From Thalassotalea psychrophila (GTDB lineage: Bacteria; Pseudomonadota; Gammaproteobacteria; Enterobacterales; Alteromonadaceae), in contig NZ_CP134145.1 in assembly GCF_031583595.1 (NCBI RefSeq), positions 2,542,001 to 2,606,000 of the forward strand: a DNA stretch of 64,000 bases, given 5' to 3'. The position numbers and the translations under genes were made by a program. Under the pieces are notes generated by a model. The model did no database searches, had not been told where the DNA came from, and saw only the letters and a list, made by a program, of their open reading frames with translations. Shown here one piece after another: positions 18,806 through 26,866 of this stretch; position 1 is the stretch's first letter, and every line of letters starts with the position of its first letter.

Positions 18806-20014
18806 CTAAATTGCAGCAGTTAAAAGGTTATTTAATTCGGCATGTTTATTTAGAAAATTATCAATTTCGTCACTAGCCAAAGGCTTTGAAAACAAATAAC
18901 CTTGCAAAATATCACACCCAAGGGCACTTAAAAAACTTGCGTGTCTATGCTGCTCAACTCCTTCAGCAACTACTTTTAACTCAAGCTGTTTTGCCAGTGA
19001 AATAGTGGCCTTTACCGCTATCATATATTTTTTGTCTTCAAACATTTTTTTTACAAAGCTCATATCAATTTTTAACTCAGAAAAAGGGCTAGTGATCAAT
19101 TGAATTAATGATGCGCTACCGGTACCAAAATCATCTATAGAAGTATTAATGCCTTTTAGACGTAACCGGCTTAAGGTATCTAAATATTTAGCCAAATCTT
19201 GGGTTATTTCTGATTCAACGACTTCAAGGCTTAAATATTTCGGTTCAAGATTGTAGGTTCCCAATAGTGAAAGTATATAATCAGGAAATGCCAAATTCAT
19301 TAAATCTGACGGCGTGACATTAATCGAGATCGAAATAAAATGCCCATTATCATGCCATTTCTTACACTCTTTAATGGCGAGCCTGGTGATTAAATGGGTG
19401 AGATTTTCACATAATTCACGATCCACTATCTTATCTATAAAAATGTTTGGCGTTAAAATACCGTACTCAGGGTGATGCCATCGGAGCAGTGCCTCGGCGC
19501 CCGACACTACTCTTGATTTAGAATCGATTTGGGGTTGATAATAGGCGATTAATTGCCCACTAGACAATGCGAGTTTAATGTCATTCTCGGTAAAAACCAG
19601 ATGCGGTTCGGTGGTTTTATTGCAAGTTGTAAAATCATTTTTAATATCGTTTAAAATACCATTGATCGCTTTTATACCCATAGGCTTTTGCAACATATGA
19701 ACATTTTTCAATCCATAAACTTCAGACATAGTTTTAACCGAGGAAATAATATCACTTGCTTCAGCACTCATCAGCACTATGCTTGAATTGATATCTTTTT
19801 GTGCTATAGCACGGACCAATTCAACGCCGTCGATATTCGGCAAGTTAAGATCACAAAATATAATGTCAGGTTCATAACCGTTTAGTAAACTTAATGCTTC
19901 TTCACCATCGCCACTAAGCTGAACTTTACAATCTATTAAACTCATTAATTGCTTCTGCAATAAACTGCGTTGAAAAATATCATCTTCAATTAGTAGCACA
20001 TTATATTGATTCAT
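18806..20014 (-). CDS. Response regulator with EAL c-di-GMP phosphodiesterase domain
   Basis: A 402-residue cytoplasmic protein. Residues 1-125 form a receiver domain with acidic pocket E10/D11/D12 and phosphorylation site D55 (FCDLNLPNIDG). From about 150 to 395 there is an EAL domain with GAEALLRWHHPE, the SINVTPSDL block, IDDFGTGSASL and VVAEGVE motifs; the catalytic Glu, Asn, Asp and Lys positions appear intact, so active hydrolysis of c-di-GMP is expected. It lies upstream of and on the same strand as the hybrid kinase gene (132 bp apart), which suggests that the two act together, although co-transcription was not shown. Confidence 0.87.
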   Translation of the reverse strand: MNQYNVLLIEDDIFQRSLLQKQLMSLIDCKVQLSGDGEEALSLLNGYEPDIIFCDLNLPNIDGVELVRAIAQKDINSSIVLMSAEASDIISSVKTMSEVYGLKNVHMLQKPMGIKAINGILNDIKNDFTTCNKTTEPHLVFTENDIKLALSSGQLIAYYQPQIDSKSRVVSGAEALLRWHHPEYGILTPNIFIDKIVDRELCENLTHLITRLAIKECKKWHDNGHFISISINVTPSDLMNLAFPDYILSLLGTYNLEPKYLSLEVVESEITQDLAKYLDTLSRLRLKGINTSIDDFGTGSASLIQLITSPFSELKIDMSFVKKMFEDKKYMIAVKATISLAKQLELKVVAEGVEQHRHASFLSALGCDILQGYLFSKPLASDEIDNFLNKHAELNNLLTAAI

Positions 20015-20514
20015 TTTACTTACCTTTTCATAACACTATTTTGAAACCTAGCCTTACATTATTTAAATTACTTACCATTCCCTATCTTATTTCCTACCTA
20101 CAACATTCATTGGTGCCGGTTCCTTCACTGCTCTAATGATGTTAAATCCTTTTAATTATCGCAAACTCATAATTTGGTATCTGTTAGCTACTTAACAGAC
20201 AATAAATTAAATAAAAATAGTTGAAAATATTCACCACACAAAAGGTTATGAAAACATCCTGCTTTATTTAAGAAGTTTGGTGACAAACCCAAGTCCCTTA
20301 TCCGCACATATATAATTTGAGTTTCAACCTTCAGGATTAAATTTCAAATGAAACTGGAATCCACACATCACAACTTAAATCCCCTCAATATTTCATTGAA
20401 GTAATTGCTGCCTGTAAATACCGACAGTATGTCACATGCGTACTTATCTACAGTAGGCAGTGAAAACAAGCCTTCTGGTGTTGGGCAATTAACTCATATA
20501 TTCCCCTTATATTA

Positions 20515-20613
20515 CCTACAGACCTTGAGTTAAAAGAGTTCGTGGCCCGTGGAAAGAATTCGGCAAGAACTAGAACCTACACTATGGCTTTTGTCAAAAT
20601 TAACCGCGAATGA
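20515..20613 (+). pseudogene. IS630-family transposase N-terminal scrap
   Basis: The plus frame reads PTDLELKEFVARGKNSARTRT followed by a degenerate TMAFVKINRE and a stop. The ELKEFVARGKNSARTRT part resembles the start of IS630-type transposases, where a leucine-rich helix is followed by R-G-K-x-S-A-R-x-x-T-R-A. No DDE domain follows. No terminal inverted repeats or TA duplication were identified. It is a small remnant, identified by motif resemblance only. Confidence 0.4.
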
Positions 20614-20657
20614 GGTGGTTACTGACTTCGTGTAATTTTTATCGAAATTTGGACATG

Positions 20658-20684
20658 AAAAATGCGGCGCTAGGCCGCATTTTT
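20658..20684. terminator. Strong bidirectional rho-independent terminator
   Basis: AAAAATGCGGC-gctag-GCCGCATTTTT forms a perfect 11-bp stem with T-runs on both strands. No intact plus-strand gene ends just before it, so it is probably the surviving terminator of a lost gene; it could also end minus-strand transcripts from the small ORF at 20786-20962. Confidence 0.75.
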
Positions 20685-20785
20685 GTGTTTGACACTTAGG
20701 AAAGCGTCATTCACTTGTGGGAATAAGATTCCAGTTGAGTGAACCAGCTTAACCTTGCAAGTAATTTATTAACTTGGATGTTCAT

Positions 20786-20962
20786 TTATTTCCTGCCTTT
20801 CAATTTTTCCCATACGCTATTTCGAATCAATATCTTTCTTATGCCGTATGAGGTAAATATCATTCCCCAACTAGGGTGCGGCCACAAGTCAGTAGAGCCC
20901 TGAGTGAGTAGTTGGTATGTAGGATAAGCTATAAACAGAAGCCCTAATACTGCCATAATCAT
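20786..20962 (-). CDS. Small hypothetical membrane peptide, 58 residues
   Basis: A short frame from ATG 20962 encodes a hydrophobic N-terminus (MIMAVLGLLFIAYPTYQLL) followed by a basic C-terminus ending KLKGRK, the layout of a single-span small membrane protein. A stop codon lies directly before the ATG and no clear Shine-Dalgarno is visible. It is on the same strand as the membrane-protein gene at 21074-21487 and about 110 bp downstream of it, and a terminator lies beyond its end. The family is not recognised. Confidence 0.35.
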   Translation of the reverse strand: MIMAVLGLLFIAYPTYQLLTQGSTDLWPHPSWGMIFTSYGIRKILIRNSVWEKLKGRK

Positions 20963-21073
20963 TTATATAAGATACCTATCCAATTGGTATTGTCAGCGGC
21001 TGGTACTCGCTCTTAGGAGACCTTAACCTTTTCAGATAGTTAACGTCAAATTTGTGCCATTCAGAGACGTTTG

Positions 21074-21487
21074 CTAGCAACCTTGTTCCTTGAGCCTGGG
21101 TTGCCACCTGTATAAAATATATAAAGTTATTAATAGCCCTATGGGTAAGGGGATAGAATGAATATCAAAATTATTACTAGCAAATTGAAAATACATAAAA
21201 TCACCTAGCACCGATAAAGTGGCACCATAAATGAAATAGGTTTTCCCTTCAATAAAGCTCTTATCCAACTTAAGTAATATAAACAAACATATAGCAATAA
21301 CAACAAACGATGTGAGTATAGATATACTGTGCATTGTGCCAAACACAGCTATTCTTTTAGGTACGAAAAGGTAGTTCTCTAGAAATGTGTATACAGGCAT
21401 ATCTACATACAGCCCTGTGTACGCAAGTGCTGCTGTTAAGGGATATAGAATAGCTAACCCAATTATCAAATATATCAACTTTCTCAT
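21074..21487 (-). CDS. Hypothetical four-helix membrane protein
   Basis: A 137-residue protein with about four hydrophobic helices (residues 4-24, 50-73, 85-104 and 112-128) and a short charged tail. The arrangement resembles small uncharacterised inner-membrane proteins. I recognise no family motif. An ATG with AAGGA upstream supports the start. It may form a unit with the 58-residue frame downstream. It lies in an accessory region beside the AbiTii gene but is divergent from it. Confidence 0.55.
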   Translation of the reverse strand: MRKLIYLIIGLAILYPLTAALAYTGLYVDMPVYTFLENYLFVPKRIAVFGTMHSISILTSFVVIAICLFILLKLDKSFIEGKTYFIYGATLSVLGDFMYFQFASNNFDIHSIPLPIGLLITLYILYRWQPRLKEQGC

Positions 21488-21667
21488 AAATATCCTTATT
21501 AAAAATAGTTATTTTTGATGTCTCTTAATCGCTCTAAGCAGCCTGTGACGACCACTAAAAACTTGTGTAATTACAATAACATCATGTATGGTTAGTTTAC
21601 AAACTTAGAAGGACTAAATACATAGTTTATAAATACTGTTTTAGTCTAAAGGCAAGCTTAAAATAAA

Positions 21668-21684
21668 CCTGATCTTCGATCAGG
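21668..21684 (+). promoter_or_regulatory. Leader hairpin upstream of the AbiTii gene
   Basis: CCTGATC-TTC-GATCAGG is a perfect 7-bp stem with a 3-base loop, ending 27 bases before the GTG start. It may be a regulatory or stability hairpin; there is no T-run typical of a terminator. Confidence 0.4.
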
Positions 21685-21711
21685 TATTCAAATATATTTA
21701 GAGAGTGACTA

Positions 21712-22616
21712 GTGAAGCTAATTGATGACATTGTTGAAATTCTTAGTGCTGAAAATAGTAAATTAAGTGATGCTTTATTTAAAACAAAAGTGTTACTTCA
21801 TAAAATTGGTCAAAAAGAGTTAGTACCTTGGGTTAACAGTGAGTTAAACGGTTACTCCTATAGGGACTCTGTTCCAGACTATCGCGTTTTACATGCACAG
21901 GTGTTAGTTAACGCATCCAATGGTGCATACCAAGCGACATCTCAGCATATTCCAATGGGTCACCTTAAAGATGATTACAGAAACACTCTTGAAACAGCTA
22001 AAATGGAACAGTCACTGGCTGTCTTAGAGAAGTTTGCTGAAAAAAATTCTGGCCACCTTCAAGCTCATATCCCAATGGAAGCTTATAGCCTTCTTGGCAA
22101 AGGGTTGGGCAATGGTTATCAAATAGAAAAAGCTTGGTCAGAAATTAGTCCAGATAGCGTACTACAAATACTGATTCAAGTTAGATCTCGCCTTCTTGAT
22201 TTTGTATTAGAGCTAAAAGATCAATTCCCTAACGAACTTGATGACAGCCAAGTAAAAGATCGAATAGAAAATATCGATGCGGAAAATCTCTTTAAAAGTG
22301 CAATGTTTGGTGATAACACTACGATTATGGTTGGGAGCGGCAACACTCAAACGGTTACAAACAAAAAATTAGTGGGTGACTGTGCAGCCCTAGAAAACAA
22401 CTTGAAACTAGTGGCATATCAAGTGCATCTGCTAGGGAACTAGCTCAAATTGTAGAATCAGAAAAGCCTACATCACCTATTGAACCGTTTGGAACTAGAG
22501 CAAAACAATGGCTTCTAGAAAACCTTAAAAAGGCAGAAGATGGAACTTGGAAGGTAGGTATTTCCGTAGCAACAGATGTTATTAAAGATGCTGTTAAGGC
22601 GTATTATGATTTGTAA
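21712..22616 (+). pseudogene. AbiTii-domain abortive-infection protein, frameshifted
   Basis: The first 231 codons (GTG start after GAGAG) match the AbiTii type: KLIDDIVEILSAENSKLSDALFKTKVLLHKIGQ, then ELVPWVNSELNGY, a domain linked to phage resistance. The frame stops at 22441-22443, but from about 22407 the next frame stays open to a TAA at 22614 and encodes the expected tail (ISSASARELAQIVESEK, then PFGTRAKQWL and TWKVGISVATDVIKDAV). One missing A in the GAAACT stretch at about 22404-22409 would join the halves into about 300 residues. It is therefore either a single-base knockout, a programmed frameshift, or a sequencing error. Confidence 0.72.
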
Positions 22617-22749
22617 ACATTTAACAAGCAGCTAATCAATTGCGGCAAATAACAAAGTAGAGTAGATTGCTAATTATAAATCTCAGCAGTTAAGGACTGC
22701 TTCGAGCGAATCTATAGTCATTCAAGCCTTATCTAATTATTCTTTCATT

Positions 22750-22970
22750 TTACCGCATAGCTGCCGTTCTAGCTTTCTTCACTAACAGCAAATTTTCCGA
22801 ATTAAAATTAAGAGTATTGTTGGTTGGTTGTAGTGCAGAATACATAGGTAAGCCTTTATCCTGACAGACAACTATGCCACCAAAGCGGTCATAGATACTT
22901 TAAATTTCACCACATTGTTGACAACATTTATTAGTCCATATCAAACTGAATAAGGCACTGATTCTTTTCT
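22750..22970 (-). pseudogene. Degenerate zinc-ribbon-like reading frame
   Basis: The minus strand reads about SLIWTNKCCQQCGEI, an in-frame TAA, then SIYDRFGGIVVCQDKGLPMYS and a short tail ending KKARTAAMR. The CxxC-G and later cysteine resemble a small zinc-ribbon protein interrupted by one stop. No start codon or Shine-Dalgarno was found. This is a weak call based on composition; the rest of the 22617-23035 gap holds only a hairpin. Confidence 0.22.
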
Positions 22971-22982
22971 AAATCAGTGCCT
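22953..22982 (-). terminator. Hairpin downstream of the secreted-protein gene
   Basis: AGGCACTGATT / AATCAGTGCCT (11-bp perfect stem, 8-nt loop) lies about 55 bp after the stop of the gene at 23036-23833. On the minus strand it is followed by TATTCAG, so the T-tract is short; it is a plausible but weak terminator. Confidence 0.5.
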
Positions 22983-23035
22983 GAAATAAACAGAGCTGTC
23001 GTATTAGTTGTTTACCATTCGAAGACTAATAAGCA

Positions 23036-23833
23036 TTAATCTAACAACTTTAGCGTTTTACCCGTAAAATCAATCCATGAGTTAGTACCTAGTAGCTCAG
23101 CACCTTCAACGCTTGGATCTTCATATCGCATTACGAAGTTTTTAGGGCCATGTGCGTAAGCTACTACAAGTCCGTATTCAGAATCCAAGTAACCGCCATG
23201 TGGTACTAAGCCAGGATAACTAATGCGCCATGCTTGTCCACCAATGCTTACGTGACCTAATGTTAATTTACCAATAACATTGTCTGGTAGTAAGAAAAAC
23301 CAAGTCCAAGGGCCACCAGAAACAATGGTCATAACCTCATCAATGCCAACGCCACTTTCCGAGCTATTTACATGAAGTTTGCCAAATTTATCTTGTAGAA
23401 ATGCCATTACTTCTGGCGTCATTGCTTTCATGTCATAAACTTTTGGATACGGTGCTACGCCAACTTCAGAGGTTGATAAAAATCCACCGCGATGCATTTC
23501 TGGTTTACGGCCTGCTTTCTCTATTTGCTCAAGCAATTGTCCTCGGTGTAATGAGAAAAGAGAGATTAGCTTTTTACTTTCAGCTTCAGTAATTGCTCGT
23601 GTTTTTGACGCTTCAAGTATTGGAGTTGCTTTTTTTGGCAACGGTAAGGTGCTGACACGTACACCAGCAGATTTTAATACCGCATTTACTTTGTCTACGC
23701 CCGTTGTTGCTTTTCTGCCATCGCTATAGGAAAGCGTTAACTGACCTTCAGTTGAAATTGTATTTGCAACACTTTGGGTTGCCGCTACAGTGGATAACAC
23801 TGTTATAAATGCTAGGTTAAGTAATTTTTTCAT
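23036..23833 (-). CDS. Secreted protein of unknown function
   Basis: A 265-residue protein with a clear Sec signal peptide (residues 1-23, ending SVANT). The mature part has a charged helical region (about 60-120) and a C-terminal half rich in Trp, Gly and aromatic residues (GGPWTWFFLLPDNVIG, GGQAWRISYPG). No catalytic motif is recognised. The ATG has GAGGAGAATGAG just upstream, a strong ribosome site. A TTTACTGAAAGTAGA palindrome about 115 bp upstream matches those near the LysR and EamA genes, so it may share their regulator. A hairpin follows the stop. Confidence 0.65.
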   Translation of the reverse strand: MKKLLNLAFITVLSTVAATQSVANTISTEGQLTLSYSDGRKATTGVDKVNAVLKSAGVRVSTLPLPKKATPILEASKTRAITEAESKKLISLFSLHRGQLLEQIEKAGRKPEMHRGGFLSTSEVGVAPYPKVYDMKAMTPEVMAFLQDKFGKLHVNSSESGVGIDEVMTIVSGGPWTWFFLLPDNVIGKLTLGHVSIGGQAWRISYPGLVPHGGYLDSEYGLVVAYAHGPKNFVMRYEDPSVEGAELLGTNSWIDFTGKTLKLLD

Positions 23834-23946
23834 GACTCATTCTCCTCAGGTAGATTTCAATATCTTCATTTGTCTAAACTTGATTAACGAAGCTAAGTCT
23901 ACGATACAAAGAATAGTTGAAAAACATCAACTCAGTGAACTTACTG

Positions 23947-23961
23947 TCTACTTTCAGTAAA
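23947..23961. promoter_or_regulatory. LysR-type palindrome, site 1
   Basis: Read on the minus strand the site is TTTACTGAAAGTAGA, an imperfect inverted repeat with the T-N11-A form of LysR operators. It lies about 115 bp upstream of the secreted-protein gene (23036-23833) and shares the pattern TTYACTNNNAGTARA with two other sites in this region. The rest of the 23834-24229 gap holds a 14-bp palindrome (ACCAAGATCTTGGT, 24033-24046) and no gene. Confidence 0.4.
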
Positions 23962-24095
23962 CAAAAAGACTAAAATCAAACCAAAAAACACTAAATAAGA
24001 AACATTTATATTAAGAGTGCTATCGCACTTGAACCAAGATCTTGGTCATCTACAGGTAATAGGCTAGTTAGATAGCTAGCCTAATACAAAAACAG

Positions 24096-24110
24096 TTCAC
24101 TGTCAGTAGA
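24096..24110. promoter_or_regulatory. LysR-type palindrome, site 2
   Basis: TTCACTGTCAGTAGA lies about 120 bp upstream of the EamA transporter start. The site and the 38 bases to its right align with site 3 at about 85 percent identity by eye (shared CACTGAAG and ATGTTTATCCAC), so the whole promoter segment is duplicated in front of two transcription units. Confidence 0.45.
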
Positions 24111-24229
24111 TTATAAAACCACTGAAGTGATGTTTATCCACCACATGAATGCAGATACATTTATCCCTCAAGAATATACCAAGCTCCTTTGTGAGCAATT
24201 CGATTACCAAAATATAAAGAAGGTTGCTT

Positions 24230-25168
24230 ATGAAAAATTTAAGATACCATTTTCTATCATTACTGGTGACTCTCTTAGTTGCAGGTTCATTTTTATCATC
24301 GGCAAAATTGTCAGGTGTTATTAACCCATTTTCGTTGACACTATTAAGGTTTGCTATTGCAGCCTTGGTGTTGTTGCCCTTTGTTTTATTGAAGAATAAA
24401 AATAGAAAAGCGATTAGTAAAGCTTTGCCAAGAAGCCTGGTAATGAGCCTGTTCTTTTCCATCTTTTTTATCTGCATGTTTGAAGCGCTAAAAACAACAA
24501 CTGCTCTAAACATTGGCACCTTATATACACTAGTGCCTTTTATGACAGCCGTATTTAGCCTTTTTGTTTTTAAAGAGAAGATCACAAAAAATATGTTTTT
24601 TATATACCTATTAGGTATCGCGGGAACATGCTTGGTAATATTTAGAGGAGATTTAAATGCGTTGTTCGCTTTTTCTCTAAATAGTGGCGACGCACTGTTT
24701 CTACTTGGCTGTGTTTCAATGGTTTGTTTCTCTATTTCAATGAAATTACTTTATCGCGGAGATAAAATGATTGTTGTTGTGTTTTGTACCTTGCTAGGCG
24801 GTGCATTTTGGATGTTGTTGGCACTCTTTGTTTTTGAACAACCACTTCAATGGCATTTACTGAACAAGAACTTATTATCTCACATGGCATATTTAGCTTT
24901 ATTTGCGACTCTTGCTTCTACCTTTATCATTCAAAAAACCACGGTAATATTAGGGCCTGCTAGAGTTATGGCCTATATCTATTTAAGCCCTGTGTTTGTC
25001 GCTTTGTTAACAATGTTAATTGAGGAGAAAACTCTCCCCAACGCTACCTATGCTGGTATGTTTTTATCCATTGCAGCGACGATAATTTTACAGTTACATA
25101 ATAGAGAAGTTAAAAGTTCACCTAAACCAATTTCAATAATAGCGCTAAAAAGCAAGAAAACTTTATAA
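24230..25168 (+). CDS. EamA/DMT-family transporter
   Basis: A 312-residue inner-membrane protein with ten hydrophobic helices in two EamA repeats, the drug/metabolite transporter layout (RhaT/YdcZ-like). Typical features include a short N-terminal helix followed by NPFSLTLLRFAIAALVLLPF and, in the second half, GPARVMAYIYLSPVFVALL. The frame can begin two codons earlier at a TTG, but ATG 24230 has AAGAAGG at a good distance and is preferred. It leads a LysR-associated cluster with reductases and a GST, which suggests export of a small toxic or redox-active compound. Confidence 0.85.
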   Translation: MKNLRYHFLSLLVTLLVAGSFLSSAKLSGVINPFSLTLLRFAIAALVLLPFVLLKNKNRKAISKALPRSLVMSLFFSIFFICMFEALKTTTALNIGTLYTLVPFMTAVFSLFVFKEKITKNMFFIYLLGIAGTCLVIFRGDLNALFAFSLNSGDALFLLGCVSMVCFSISMKLLYRGDKMIVVVFCTLLGGAFWMLLALFVFEQPLQWHLLNKNLLSHMAYLALFATLASTFIIQKTTVILGPARVMAYIYLSPVFVALLTMLIEEKTLPNATYAGMFLSIAATIILQLHNREVKSSPKPISIIALKSKKTL

Positions 25169-25249
25169 CTGCAATAGTGAGCTACAATTTAGTGCTAACT
25201 ATTTTTTATTTTTTATCTTTTAATTTTAAATGCGTTTTAGGTACATGCT

Positions 25250-25783
25250 ATGAAAGTTATTGCCTTTGCTGCAACGAATCATTCTAAATCTATTAATAAA
25301 CAATTAGTTGATTATGCCGCTAGTTTATTAACTAAAGTAGACGTTGAAATAATAGACTTAAATGATTTTGAATTACCCTTATACGGGCAAGACAAAGAAG
25401 AAGAATTGGGCCATCCCAAACTAGCCAAAGCCTTCATTGAAGAAATAGCCAATAGTGATGGCATCATTATTTCTTTTGCTGAGCACAATGGCTCTTACAC
25501 GGTAGTTTATAAAAATATTTTTTATTGGTGCTCGCGCATTGAACCAAAAGTTTACCAAAAAAAACCAATGGTATTATTAGCTACCTCTCCTGGCTCTATG
25601 GGCGCTTCAAGCGTTTTGGCTACTGCGGTTCAATCTGCTCCTTACTTCGATGGTGTGGTTAAAGCCAGTTTATCGATCCCCAGTTTTTTTGACAAATTTG
25701 ATAGTGAAAAACAAAAACTCAAACACGAAGAACTAGATGAAAAATTAAGAGATGCGGTTAGCCACCTCGATCATTTGAAGTAA
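25250..25783 (+). CDS. NAD(P)H-dependent FMN reductase
   Basis: A 177-residue flavodoxin-fold protein of the NADPH-dependent FMN reductase family (PF03358 type: SsuE, ChrR, azoreductase-like). The N-terminal strand and phosphate loop read MKVIAFAATNHSKSINKQL; the flavin-binding region near residues 75-115 has FAEHNGSYTVVYKNIFYWCSR and LLATSPGSMGASSVL. Such enzymes reduce quinones, chromate or azo dyes with two electrons. It lies 81 bp after the EamA gene, on the same strand, and faces the LysR gene. The likely role is quinone or electrophile detoxification. Confidence 0.83.
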   Translation: MKVIAFAATNHSKSINKQLVDYAASLLTKVDVEIIDLNDFELPLYGQDKEEELGHPKLAKAFIEEIANSDGIIISFAEHNGSYTVVYKNIFYWCSRIEPKVYQKKPMVLLATSPGSMGASSVLATAVQSAPYFDGVVKASLSIPSFFDKFDSEKQKLKHEELDEKLRDAVSHLDHLK

Positions 25784-25819
25784 TAAGGCTATCAAGATAC
25801 CTAGCTAGTAATCTCTAGC

Positions 25820-26710
25820 TCACTTAGTAAAGTAATCGATTAGGAAATCAATAAACGTGCGCACCTTTTGAGATTGCTCTTTGTGAGAAGGATAAATGGC
25901 ATAAAATGCATGCGTTTCTGCTTGCCACTCAGGTAATAAATTGACCAACTCTCCTGATTTTAATTCTTCATCAACGAAAATCTCAGGGGTGAGAGTGATG
26001 CCAAGTCCTGCAATAACGGCTTGTTTTAGTGCTAAGCCATTATTAACAACATAAGAGCCTGGTGCTAAGTCGATTGCTTTCTTTTCATCATATTGTCGAA
26101 ATACCCAATGTCTAGGGGATGATGACAAGCTATAGATCAAGCAATTATGTTGGTTAAGATCATCTGGTGATGATAACTCAGAGGCTTGTTCAATATACTT
26201 CGGAGAAGCGCATAGAACACGTTTCATATCGAGTAGTTTTCGCGATTTAAGACTAGAGTTTTGTAACGCTCCTCCGCCACGAATGGCAACATCCAAACCT
26301 TGTTCAACGAGGTCTACGTAGTGATCATTCAATATCACTTCAATAGAAATTTCTGGATGTAATTGCATAAACTCGCATATTGCTGGGTTTAATTTCAAGA
26401 TCCCCATAGACATAGGAACACTGACTTTTATTAAGCCGCTGAGTTGGTGTGAAGATTCAATAATAGATAAATCTGCATGTGATAACTCATCCAAGATGGT
26501 ACGCACATGATCGTAATAGCGTTGCCCATTTTCAGTGATGTGCATCCTTCTGGTGGTACGATTGATTAAGGGGCTTTTAAGGTAGTCCTCTAATTCATTG
26601 ATGTTTTTACTGATAGCTGCCTTTGATAATCCCATATCTTCAGCAGCCGCTTTAAAGCTACCCAATTCAATAACACGACGAAAAACAGTGATAGCTCTTA
26701 ATTTGTCCAT
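25820..26710 (-). CDS. LysR-family transcriptional regulator
   Basis: A 296-residue regulator: an N-terminal winged helix (residues 1-60, MDKLRAITVFRRVIELGSFKAAAEDMGLSK cut short here, then AAISKNINELEDYL) and a substrate-binding-type effector domain (about 88-290). It belongs to the subgroup seen next to quinone- or drug-responsive genes. The frame can start seven codons earlier, but ATG 26710 follows GAGGCAAGC and fits the family start. It is divergent from the GST-DsbA-DUF1330 unit, with a perfect palindrome (26735-26749) in the shared promoter, a usual autoregulatory layout. Confidence 0.9.
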   Translation of the reverse strand: MDKLRAITVFRRVIELGSFKAAAEDMGLSKAAISKNINELEDYLKSPLINRTTRRMHITENGQRYYDHVRTILDELSHADLSIIESSHQLSGLIKVSVPMSMGILKLNPAICEFMQLHPEISIEVILNDHYVDLVEQGLDVAIRGGGALQNSSLKSRKLLDMKRVLCASPKYIEQASELSSPDDLNQHNCLIYSLSSSPRHWVFRQYDEKKAIDLAPGSYVVNNGLALKQAVIAGLGITLTPEIFVDEELKSGELVNLLPEWQAETHAFYAIYPSHKEQSQKVRTFIDFLIDYFTK

Positions 26711-26734
26711 GCTTGCCTCATAACCACACAATAG

Positions 26735-26749
26735 TTTACTTATAGTAAA
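26735..26749. promoter_or_regulatory. LysR-type palindrome, site 3
   Basis: TTTACTTATAGTAAA is a perfect inverted repeat (TTTAC-N5-GTAAA) with the T-N11-A form. It lies 25 bp upstream of the LysR start and about 118 bp upstream of the divergent GST gene. Sites 1 and 2 are imperfect versions, so this one is the best candidate for the primary operator. Confidence 0.55.
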
Positions 26750-26866
26750 TTATAATATCACTGAAGCAATGTTTATCCACTAAATAAAGTCAACTATAGT
26801 TAGTTCAAGTTAAAACAATTTGTAAATATTTCAAATGACAATAAATAAATTAGTGAGGTTGTTCCT

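Larger units (their letters stand above)
20015..20785. other. Gene-poor stretch holding an IS630 scrap and an orphan terminator
   Basis: Upstream region of the REC-EAL gene and beyond. Apart from the transposase scrap (20515-20613) and the strong terminator (20658-20684), listed separately, no coding or RNA feature is supportable. Confidence 0.4.

Noticed and set aside
20655..20690. Small regulatory RNA ending at the orphan terminator
   Set aside because: No promoter could be recognised within the preceding 200 bp; a leftover terminator of a lost gene explains it better.
24103..24585. A 160-codon minus-strand frame opposite the EamA gene
   Set aside because: Antisense to a well-supported transporter; its hydrophobic stretches mirror the sense gene and no ribosome site is present.
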